DNA of 6,608 nucleotides. Source: an uncultured Eubacteriales bacterium (GTDB lineage: Bacteria; Bacillota; Clostridia; Christensenellales; UBA1242). Under the pieces are notes generated by a model, which did not search any database, was not told where the DNA came from, and saw nothing but the letters and a program-made list of their open reading frames with translations. The first letter of the stretch is position 1, and each line of letters opens with the position of its first letter. Made by a program: the position numbers and the translations under genes. Below are positions 1-5,579 of the stretch, in pieces. The DNA is taken from NCBI GenBank assembly GCA_900557585.1, contig USTJ01000043.1:1-6608 (forward strand). Reading direction: 5' to 3'.

Positions 1-282
1 TTGAACTGGTTGTGACTTTACTTCTGGTTTTGCTTCAACATTTACTGACTCTGATTTTACAGGTGCAGGTTCTTGAACCTTTTTCTCTTCGGCTTGTTTT
101 TCTTGTGCCTTTGCAGAAATTTTCTGCTTGAAAGAAGCAACCAAACTGTCAAGTTTAGCCTTTGCTCTCTTCATTGAATTTCCAAGATTTACCGCAGCGT
201 TTGAATGCATGAGTTGTTGAACTTTTTTAATGTTCTCAAACTCATTTCTTTGATTGGTGTTGGTGTTTTGATTGTTTGTCAA
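1..282 (-). CDS. infB: Translation initiation factor IF-2, N-terminal part (cut by window edge)
   Basis: The frame is open from a TTG start to the left edge, giving 94 residues of a longer protein. The start is chosen because a perfect GGAGG (291-295) lies 8 bases upstream and no in-frame ATG with a ribosome binding site is near it. The visible part opens with an Asn/Gln/Thr-rich stretch, then a likely helical Lys-rich segment (about residues 14-60), then a Lys/Glu/Pro/Val/Gln low-complexity linker. Such a variable charged N-terminus is usual for IF-2, whose GTPase core, which places initiator tRNA on the 30S subunit, would lie beyond the edge. The name rests mainly on position: infB normally follows nusA-ylxR-ylxQ. 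I could not recognise the conserved IF2_N motif in these residues, so the identity is inferred. The gap from the upstream ylxQ-like gene is 24 bases, consistent with one operon. Confidence 0.65.
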   Translation of the reverse strand, partial: MTNNQNTNTNQRNEFENIKKVQQLMHSNAAVNLGNSMKRAKAKLDSLVASFKQKISAKAQEKQAEEKKVQEPAPVKSESVNVEAKPEVKSQPVQ

Positions 283-290
283 ATTTTATT

Positions 291-295
291 CCTCC
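291..295 (-). promoter_or_regulatory. Ribosome binding site of infB
   Basis: GGAGG on the minus strand sits 8 bases before a TTG codon. It is the strongest Shine-Dalgarno match in the 24-base gap and fixes the non-ATG start of the infB reading frame. Confidence 0.75.
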
Positions 296-306
296 AAAAA
301 ATGTGA

Positions 307-609
307 CTATGCTATATTTTGTATCATTGCATTCGCAAGCCCCTTATCAGTGAGCCCAAACACAAGAATTTTTGAATTTTCTGTGATAAAGAACATTTCT
401 TCTTCGGTTGGAACAGCATGGTATGAAAGTATCATGCTGTTCTTTTTTTCAATATGATTTGAAATTTTGTTTAATGCGTTTTGAGAAAGTGCTTTGCTTG
501 CGACAACAGCAAAAACATCTTTTTCAAGAATTTCGTTCGTTCCAAGCGCAACTTTTCTTGCACGAACTGAAAGTCCATAATATGATTTGACTTTATTTAG
601 ATTTTTCAA
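307..609 (-). CDS. ylxQ: L7Ae/L30e-family ribosomal-type RNA-binding protein (YlxQ position)
   Basis: This is a 100-residue protein with a TTG start, TAG stop, and GAGGAG (620-625) 10 bases upstream. Its length and pattern fit the L7Ae/L30e/YlxQ family of small kink-turn RNA-binding proteins. Visible are the N-terminal GLSVRARKVALGTNE stretch (residues 12-26), a hydrophobic beta strand (DVFAVVAS, 31-38), and a C-terminal VFGLTDKGLA (83-92) resembling the usual end of the family. The GTNE at 23-26 matches the RNA-contacting G-x-N-E signature of archaeal L7Ae, so RNA binding may be retained. The gene overlaps the end of rnpM by 17 bases and precedes infB, exactly where ylxQ sits in Bacillus. 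The precise RNA target is unknown. The family call is fairly sure; the symbol is by synteny. Confidence 0.82.
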   Translation of the reverse strand: MKNLNKVKSYYGLSVRARKVALGTNEILEKDVFAVVASKALSQNALNKISNHIEKKNSMILSYHAVPTEEEMFFITENSKILVFGLTDKGLANAMIQNIA

Positions 610-859
610 GGGTTTTCAACTCCTCGTATATGCTTTCTGAAATGTCTTTTTTGAAAACTCGGTTCACTGCTTTTGTTTTCACAGCCTTAACAATGCAGTC
701 ACCAGTTTTGCAAATATACATTCCTCTTCCATTTATTTTTTGTTCGCGGTCGATTTTGATTTCTCCATTTTCACGAACAATTTTAATGAACTGGTCTTTT
801 GATGCTTTTTTTCTGCAAACAGCACAGGTTCGTTCTGGTTGTTTTTTTATTTTTTCCAT
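593..859 (-). CDS. rnpM: RNase P modulator RnpM (YlxR family)
   Basis: This 88-residue protein matches the YlxR family (DUF448) over its whole length. It has the opening R-T-C-A-V-C-R-K-K motif (residues 10-18), a central IKIDREQKINGRGMYIC segment (34-50) in which GRG is the family hallmark, and a basic tail (KAVKTKAVNRVFKK, 58-71). Cysteines 12, 15, 50 and 55 form two pairs. In B. subtilis this protein binds RNase P RNA and modulates tRNA processing; that role is family knowledge, not seen here. The ATG directly abuts the nusA TAG stop, and only a weak GGTGA lies inside the nusA 3' end, so its translation is probably coupled to nusA. Its end overlaps the next gene by 17 bases. Confidence 0.93.
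   Translation of the reverse strand: MEKIKKQPERTCAVCRKKASKDQFIKIVRENGEIKIDREQKINGRGMYICKTGDCIVKAVKTKAVNRVFKKDISESIYEELKTLEKSK
620..625 (-). promoter_or_regulatory. Ribosome binding site of the ylxQ-like gene
   Basis: GAGGAG on the minus strand lies inside the 3' end of rnpM, 10 bases before the TTG at 609. It supports the TTG start and the 17-base overlap of the two reading frames. Confidence 0.65.
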
Positions 860-1984
860 CTATTCAATGTCACCAAAAATGTTATCAATATCGTCAAGAG
901 AAATAACTTCTTCTGGTTTTTCTTCTGGTTGTTTGTCTTCTTGACTTGCTTTTGATTCACTTTTAACATCAATTTTCCAACCAGTAAGTCTTGCAGCAAG
1001 ACGAACATTTCTTCCACCTTTTCCAATTGCAAGTGAAAGTTTATCGTCTGGAACAATTACTCTTGCAGACTTTGAAGGTTCATCAATTTCAACAGAAATT
1101 ACTGTTGCAGGAGAAAGTGCACGAGCGATATATTCAAATGGATCATCACTCCAAATGATAATGTCAACCTTTTCTCCACCAAGTTCAGCAACAACACTGT
1201 TTACACGAGTTCCTTTGTTTCCAACGCATGCGCCAAGTGGGTCAATTTGTGGGTCGGCACTATAAATTGCCATTTTTGTTCTATATCCTGCTTCACGAAC
1301 AATGTTTTTGATTTCAACATGTCCAGAAGAAATTTCAGGAACTTCATTTTCGAACAATTTCTTTACGAACCCAGCACAAGATCTTGAAACAATTGCTTCA
1401 ACCCCACGTGCAGTTTCGCGAAGTTTTCTGATATAAACTTTCACACGGTCGTTGATGTTATATTTCTCACCTTCAATTTGGTCGTTTGGCATGAGCACGC
1501 CTTCAATTTGAGTGTTTGCAAGTTCCAAATAATATGAATCTGCTTCTTGACGACGGATATATCCTGTTGTCAAAGTGTCAACCTTTTCATTGAGTTCTGC
1601 AAAAGCAACATTTCTTTCTGCTTCACGAAGTTTTTGTGTCACAACTTGTTTTGCAGTTCCGGCAGCAATTCTTCCGAAATCTTTTGGTGTGATTTCTTCA
1701 GCAACTTGGTCGCCTTCTTTATATGATTTTTTAATTTGCTTTGCCTCTTCAAGAGAAATTTCTGTTTCAGGGTCTTCAACAACTTCTCTTACTGTTTTAT
1801 AGGCATAAACCTTGATTGTGTTTTTTTCTGGGTTGAGTTTCACTTCAACAAGTTTTGATTCACCAAAGTTTTTCTTGTATGCAGCAACAAGTGCGCTTTC
1901 AAGTGTTTCGATGAAAAATTCTTTTTTAATTCCTTTTGTTTTTTCAAGCTCGTCAAGAGCAAGAAAGAAATCTTTATTTGTCAT
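860..1984 (-). CDS. nusA: Transcription elongation/termination factor NusA
   Basis: This cytoplasmic factor binds RNA polymerase and nascent RNA, affecting pausing, termination and antitermination. At 374 residues it has the short Gram-positive form, lacking the C-terminal acidic repeats of E. coli NusA. Domains in order: RNA-polymerase-binding N-terminal domain (about 1-130), S1 (about 136-200), KH1 (about 210-278, including DPLGACVGNKG with its GNKG loop at 255-258 and ELGGEKVDII), and KH2 (about 280-343, GKGG loop at 321-324, followed by NVRLAARLTGW). A disordered, Glu/Lys-rich tail ends in SLDDIDNIFGDIE. The ATG has AAGGAGA 7 bases upstream, overlapping the rimP stop codon. The gap from rimP is 11 bases and the next gene starts immediately after this TAG stop, so rimP-nusA-rnpM is surely co-transcribed. 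Confidence 0.98.
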   Translation of the reverse strand: MTNKDFFLALDELEKTKGIKKEFFIETLESALVAAYKKNFGESKLVEVKLNPEKNTIKVYAYKTVREVVEDPETEISLEEAKQIKKSYKEGDQVAEEITPKDFGRIAAGTAKQVVTQKLREAERNVAFAELNEKVDTLTTGYIRRQEADSYYLELANTQIEGVLMPNDQIEGEKYNINDRVKVYIRKLRETARGVEAIVSRSCAGFVKKLFENEVPEISSGHVEIKNIVREAGYRTKMAIYSADPQIDPLGACVGNKGTRVNSVVAELGGEKVDIIIWSDDPFEYIARALSPATVISVEIDEPSKSARVIVPDDKLSLAIGKGGRNVRLAARLTGWKIDVKSESKASQEDKQPEEKPEEVISLDDIDNIFGDIE

Positions 1985-1995
1985 TGTTTTTCTCC

Positions 1996-2457
1996 TTAAA
2001 ACCTTATATATTTGGTTGCTTTTGAAATTGCCTTTCTTGGAATTTCAATTGTTTCGCCTTTTTGATTTTCAATTATAATTTTCTCGGTGTCGAAAGATTT
2101 CAGCACACCAACAAACTCTTTGCTTTTTCCAATTTTTTGATAAAGTTTAATTTCAAGTTCCTCATCAACATTTCTTGCAAAATCTTTGTCGGTTTTAATT
2201 TCTCTGTCAAGACCACAAGATGAAACATTCAGTGTATATGATGCCCCAGCAGTTGGGTCAAGTTCGTCAAGAGGCTCGTCTATTGCACGATGCACTTTTT
2301 CGCAATCGTCAAGATCTGCCCCGCCTTTTTTGTCAATATAGATTGTCAAATTCATTCCGTCGAACCTTTTTTCATAGGCGACTTCAACAAGTTCAAGCCC
2401 AAAGCCCTCTACAATTGGAGCCACAAGTTGTTCGACTTTTTCTTTTACGCCAGCCAC
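1996..2457 (-). CDS. rimP: Ribosome maturation factor RimP
   Basis: RimP assists maturation of the 30S ribosomal subunit. The 153-residue length is normal for the family. Visible features are the N-terminal KVEQLVAPIVEGFGLELVEV segment (residues 6-25), a strand of the type LTIYIDKKGGADLDDCEKVHRAID, then VSSCGLDREIKTDKDFAR where most relatives have SSPGLDR (a Cys replaces the Pro). The C-terminal Sm-like domain has FVGVLKSF and a terminal IPRKAISKATKYIRF. The start is GTG, chosen for the strong AAAGGGGG 5 bases upstream and because the family motif begins directly after it. It is the first gene after the 140-base gap and probably the first gene of the nusA operon, as in other bacteria. Confidence 0.96.
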   Translation of the reverse strand: MAGVKEKVEQLVAPIVEGFGLELVEVAYEKRFDGMNLTIYIDKKGGADLDDCEKVHRAIDEPLDELDPTAGASYTLNVSSCGLDREIKTDKDFARNVDEELEIKLYQKIGKSKEFVGVLKSFDTEKIIIENQKGETIEIPRKAISKATKYIRF

Positions 2458-2462
2458 TTTTT

Positions 2463-2470
2463 CCCCCTTT
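2463..2470 (-). promoter_or_regulatory. Ribosome binding site of rimP
   Basis: AAAGGGGG on the minus strand ends 5 bases before the GTG start of rimP. It is the only good Shine-Dalgarno match upstream of the frame and decides the non-ATG start. Confidence 0.7.
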
Positions 2471-2491
2471 CAAAAAAATTTTAATCAAAAT

Positions 2492-2521
2492 TTTGGGAGT
2501 GGCTTGTTCGCCACTCCCAAA
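2492..2521 (-). terminator. 12-bp perfect hairpin: terminator of the upstream unit or leader attenuator of rimP-nusA
   Basis: Bases 2492-2503 and 2510-2521 are perfect reverse complements around a 6-base loop. The stem contains GGGAGTGGC. On the minus strand the stem is followed by ATTTTGATTAAAA and then a run of seven T, an interrupted U-tract; no T-run follows on the plus strand. It could be the intrinsic terminator of the rseP/exonuclease unit. However, a promoter-like sequence lies just upstream of it (2543-2571), which would place the hairpin about 15 bases into the rimP leader, where it would act as an attenuator or a 5' stabilising stem. Structure is certain; function is inferred. Confidence 0.7.
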
Positions 2522-2542
2522 GTAAAGCATTGATATAATTAT

Positions 2543-2571
2543 ATTATACATATATTATAACCATTTTGCAA
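2543..2571 (-). promoter_or_regulatory. Probable sigma-A-type promoter for rimP-nusA-rnpM-ylxQ-infB
   Basis: On the minus strand a TTGCAA (2566-2571; four of six match TTGACA) is separated by exactly 17 bases from a perfect TATAAT (2543-2548). A second TATAAT (2554-2559) overlaps the spacer with only a poor -35 partner. The predicted transcription start is near 2536, about 80 bases before the rimP start codon. The region is very AT-rich, so chance -10 matches are expected; the correct spacing and position in the only sizeable gap support a real promoter. Confidence 0.6.
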
Positions 2572-2580
2572 GTCTTTATG

Positions 2581-2603
2581 AAAAAAAACACATGTTATCA
2601 CGC
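2581..2603 (-). terminator. Possible weak terminator after the PolC-like exonuclease gene
   Basis: On the minus strand a run of eight T (2581-2588) starts about 10 bases after the TGA stop. It is preceded by a short, wobble-containing stem (GCGTG paired with CATGT around an ATAA loop). The stem is weak, so this is at best a minor termination or pause signal. Confidence 0.25.
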
Positions 2604-4232
2604 AAAATCAGCAAGTTTTTGCAAAACTTCTGCCGCAGCCAGCGCATCATAAACCGCACGGTGAGCATTGTCAAGCACAACTCCGAGTTTTTCTGCAACG
2701 GTTCCAAGTTTTAAGTTCTTGGTTCCGTGAACGCCTTTTTGAGCAAGTTCATAGACATCAAGAAGTGGATTGTCAAAATTATATCCGCACTTTTTGCCAT
2801 AATATGACAAAAAGCCATAGTCAAATTTAACATTATATCCACTCAAAATGCAACCACGAGTGAACTTGTAAAAGTCTGCAAGAACCTCGTCATAGGTGTG
2901 TGCGCCAGCAACATCTTCATCTCTAATGCCTGTGAGAGAAACAATCTTTTCTGGGATTTTCATTTGAGGGTCTACCATGCACATGAACTTGTCTGTAAAC
3001 TTTCCGTCTACCATTTTCACTGCGCCAATCTCAATGATTTTTTCACCCTCGGAAACATTGAGCCCAGTTGTTTCAAGGTCGAAAACAACAATCTCTTTAC
3101 CCTTGAAATATTCATGCACAGGTTTTTCTTCTCCCATAGAGAAAAGGTCAGTTTGAGAATAGTATACAAGTGGCTCTGGAAAAACATAGCGATATTCTTT
3201 TGGTTCGCTTTTCCAAACAATTTCTTCTTCAAACTTTTCAGGAAGTGTACAACGCGAAATGTTCTCCACACGAAGTGAAACGCCCCCACTGAACTTGTCT
3301 TCTTCAAGGCGACCAGAAACAATGAGAGGCTCTCCTTGAACAAGAGTTGTCATTGGTTCATAGTTGTTTTTGTTTGCAAAGAAAACACATGAAACATTGC
3401 CCGAAAAATCTTTCAAAGAAAACTTGAAAAACTTTCTTTCATTTTTGTTTTCCTCTTCGGCTTTTTCTGAATTTTCGCCCTCTTGTGGTTGTGCAGTTTC
3501 ACCATTTTCGGCAGGCTTTGATTCTTCTTTTTTCTCTTCTGTTTGGTCGTCTTTTGGTTTCTTTTTTGGTGTGTAACTATGTTCTCTGATAAACTCCAAA
3601 TTTCCGCAGAAAACAACCTCTTCACCTGGGGTCTTTTTATCTTTTATATAAAATGCAAGATTGTCTTTAAGGTCACCAACAACGCATTCTACGTTTGAAA
3701 CTTCAATTGTTCGGTTGGCAACCAGAGGCGTGTCTTCAACAACCATGCTTTCAAATGGCAAATCTGAAACCTCTTTTGTTTCAATTTTTTTGGTTTCAAC
3801 CGTGAAATCGTCAAAGAAAGATTCTTTCAAAAACGCCTTCAAATTTTCAACAATCTTTTTTGCTTTGACATAGTCTTCTTGGCGCTCCTCAAAGGCCACA
3901 CAAACACTTTTATTTTCGCAGTTCACATCTGCAATTTCATAGGTTATTGCTGGGTGATTTTTTGCAAAGTATTCTTTCACTTTTGCACATAGTGCCTCTT
4001 TGGTTAAAAAGTTCTTGATAAATTTGAATGAATATGAAAAGCCAGCAGGCATTACTTCTTTCAAAATTTCTTCGCACTCTTTTCGTTTTTCTGGTGACAA
4101 AATCACGCCATCTTTATAAAACATTTCAACAAAACAAAGACCAGCGATCTTTGAAAGTTTTGCCGACTTTAATTTAAAGTCGAAAACACCGCCAGTCTTA
4201 TCATTTAAATATTCGTCAAGTTCTTTGCTCAT
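2598..4232 (-). CDS. PolC-like protein reduced to N-terminal, OB-fold and DEDDh 3'-5' exonuclease regions
   Basis: The 544-residue product sits between rseP and rimP, the usual place of polC (about 1,400 residues). Residues 1-170 are a lysine-rich alpha/beta region taken as the PolC N-terminal domain. Residues about 180-330 look like the PolC OB-fold, interrupted by a charged linker at 222-267. A DEDDh exonuclease fills 378-544: Exo I is D385-L-E387 in VVFDLETTGL, Exo II is D471 in SGYNVKFD, Exo III is H524 and D529 in HRAVYD, so all five catalytic residues are present. The PHP domain (no HLHT-type motif) and the whole polymerase core are missing. Q360-T-D-L-F364 matches the sliding-clamp-binding consensus. 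The likely role is a separate proofreading nuclease for a replicative polymerase encoded elsewhere; another DNA or RNA 3'-end trimming role is possible. AAGGA lies 6 bases before the ATG; the gap from rseP is 10 bases. Confidence 0.85.
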   Translation of the reverse strand: MSKELDEYLNDKTGGVFDFKLKSAKLSKIAGLCFVEMFYKDGVILSPEKRKECEEILKEVMPAGFSYSFKFIKNFLTKEALCAKVKEYFAKNHPAITYEIADVNCENKSVCVAFEERQEDYVKAKKIVENLKAFLKESFFDDFTVETKKIETKEVSDLPFESMVVEDTPLVANRTIEVSNVECVVGDLKDNLAFYIKDKKTPGEEVVFCGNLEFIREHSYTPKKKPKDDQTEEKKEESKPAENGETAQPQEGENSEKAEEENKNERKFFKFSLKDFSGNVSCVFFANKNNYEPMTTLVQGEPLIVSGRLEEDKFSGGVSLRVENISRCTLPEKFEEEIVWKSEPKEYRYVFPEPLVYYSQTDLFSMGEEKPVHEYFKGKEIVVFDLETTGLNVSEGEKIIEIGAVKMVDGKFTDKFMCMVDPQMKIPEKIVSLTGIRDEDVAGAHTYDEVLADFYKFTRGCILSGYNVKFDYGFLSYYGKKCGYNFDNPLLDVYELAQKGVHGTKNLKLGTVAEKLGVVLDNAHRAVYDALAAAEVLQKLADFA

Positions 4233-4242
4233 TTTTCATCCT

Positions 4243-5562
4243 TTATAGTATCAATTTCATTGCGAAGAAAAAGTGGTAGACATCAAGGAACAACACAAGT
4301 CCAAGCAGAACAAACAGCCCAACTGTGTGAATGATGTTTTCAATTTTTCTTGGAACAGGTTTTCCAAAAATCCACTCGATGATAACAAACACGCATCTTG
4401 CACCATCAAGTGCAGGAATTGGCAAAATGTTGAACAGTGCCAAGTTCATTGCAAGCATTGGAAGCAAAAGCAAAAAGTTGTTGAAACCAAGTTTTGAAAC
4501 TTCGGCAATTTGAGAAATTGCTGTGACAGTTCCACCAAGTTCTTTGAGTGCGGTTTTTCCTGTGAAAATTCCTCCAAGTGCTTTCAAAATAAGCCCACAA
4601 ATATAGAAGCAGAAAGGCCAAGCCTTCAAGAAACTTTCAAAAAAGCCATAGGTCGCACGTTGGTTATAGTAAATGAAACCAACACTTACTTTGCTGTCTG
4701 ACAAAACAATCTTTGCAAGAGAAACAAGGTCTTCGTTTGAATATTCAGCATAGGTTTCAACGCCGTCTACTGTAACCTTTTTATAAAGTGTTTCACCAAG
4801 AGCAAAGTCGTTATATTTTCCAGTTTCTTCATTTTTGGTTGTGGTTACGCCTTTGATTTTTTCATAGAGTTCATCGGTTGAAAGAAGTTTATATTCTTCA
4901 CCCACTTTTTCATATACCAAATCTTTTGCGCCCGAAATGTTTGAAGAAAAATAGAAGGCTTGGGTTTTGATGATTTTTACGCCCTCAACATCAATTTCTT
5001 CAACTTTCCCCTCGGCATTTTCACGCTTTACGGTTAAAACAATTTCGTCACCCTCTTTATATTTTGACAAAAGTTCGGTGATTGTTCGATAGGCTTCAAG
5101 ATGCTTTCCGTCAACTGCAACAATAACGTCATTTTTCTTTAAAAGTCCACTGTCAAAGTTCACATTGTTTGGTGAAAAATCTGTAATATGAACAACCGCA
5201 TAGCCATTCACCATCAAGAAAATAGCAGCAGTTATAATTCCAAAAATAAAATTGAAAAGAACACCTGAAACAAGAACAATAAGTCTTTTCCAAGGCTCTT
5301 TATTGTTGAATGCATCTTTTGAAGGATTTTCTTCATCTTCACCCTCGAACGCACAATATCCGCCAAGAGGCAAAAGACGAACTGAAAATACTTCGCCAGT
5401 TTTCTTATTGGTTCTAGAATATAGTTTTGGCCCAAAACCAATTGCAAATTCATTTATCTTAAATCCGAAAATCTTTCCCGCAATAAAGTGTCCAAACTCG
5501 TGAACTGTGATAAGCACGAGCAGAACAACCAAAGCAAGAAGTATATATAAAACATTTTGCAT
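4243..5562 (-). CDS. rseP: Site-2 family intramembrane zinc metalloprotease RseP
   Basis: This is a membrane-embedded protease of the M50B family, which cleaves transmembrane segments of anti-sigma factors and leftover signal peptides. The first membrane helix (about residues 4-25) carries the zinc-binding HEFGH at 21-25, followed by FGPKLYS and LPLGGY, and a second membrane segment at about 95-118. A PDZ domain follows (about 125-198, with LKKNDVIVAVDGK). Residues about 200-292 are an extra hydrophilic insert of unclear fold. The C-terminal membrane part holds NILPIPALDGAR (378-389), where D386 is the expected third zinc ligand; most relatives have LDGG. The last helix is at about 412-434. 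The 439 residues exceed a typical Bacillota RseP by roughly the insert. AAGGA lies 9-10 bases before the ATG, and the gap from cdsA is 17 bases. dxr is absent between them. Confidence 0.95.
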   Translation of the reverse strand: MQNVLYILLALVVLLVLITVHEFGHFIAGKIFGFKINEFAIGFGPKLYSRTNKKTGEVFSVRLLPLGGYCAFEGEDEENPSKDAFNNKEPWKRLIVLVSGVLFNFIFGIITAAIFLMVNGYAVVHITDFSPNNVNFDSGLLKKNDVIVAVDGKHLEAYRTITELLSKYKEGDEIVLTVKRENAEGKVEEIDVEGVKIIKTQAFYFSSNISGAKDLVYEKVGEEYKLLSTDELYEKIKGVTTTKNEETGKYNDFALGETLYKKVTVDGVETYAEYSNEDLVSLAKIVLSDSKVSVGFIYYNQRATYGFFESFLKAWPFCFYICGLILKALGGIFTGKTALKELGGTVTAISQIAEVSKLGFNNFLLLLPMLAMNLALFNILPIPALDGARCVFVIIEWIFGKPVPRKIENIIHTVGLFVLLGLVLFLDVYHFFFAMKLIL

Positions 5563-5579
5563 TTTATTTTTTCCTTATA

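Noticed and set aside
630..944. Plus-strand 104-residue open frame opposite rnpM and the nusA end
   Set aside because: It runs antisense to two well-recognised family genes, and its composition is that of an antisense shadow.
2393..2530. A 45-codon minus-strand reading frame through the hairpin into rimP, as a possible leader peptide
   Set aside because: No Shine-Dalgarno sequence before its ATG, no known leader composition, and most of it overlaps rimP in another frame.
2574..2594. Five-codon ATG-TGT-TTT-TTT-TCA frame after the PolC-like gene
   Set aside because: No ribosome binding site and it lies upstream of the predicted transcription start; explained by the T-run.
2458..2600. A frameshift or sequencing error truncating a full-length polC
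   Set aside because: Only 140 bases separate the stop from rimP, and they hold a promoter-like sequence and a hairpin rather than PHP or polymerase coding sequence. A single indel cannot hide the roughly 900 missing residues.
2609..2635. AT-rich inverted repeat near the end of the PolC-like gene
   Set aside because: A 7-bp A/T stem inside coding sequence, not followed directly by a T-run; expected by chance in this base composition.
3364..3576. Plus-strand Ser/Phe-rich open frame opposite the PolC-like gene
   Set aside because: It is the antisense of the Glu/Lys-rich linker, which reads as Ser/Phe-rich; no family match or ribosome binding site.
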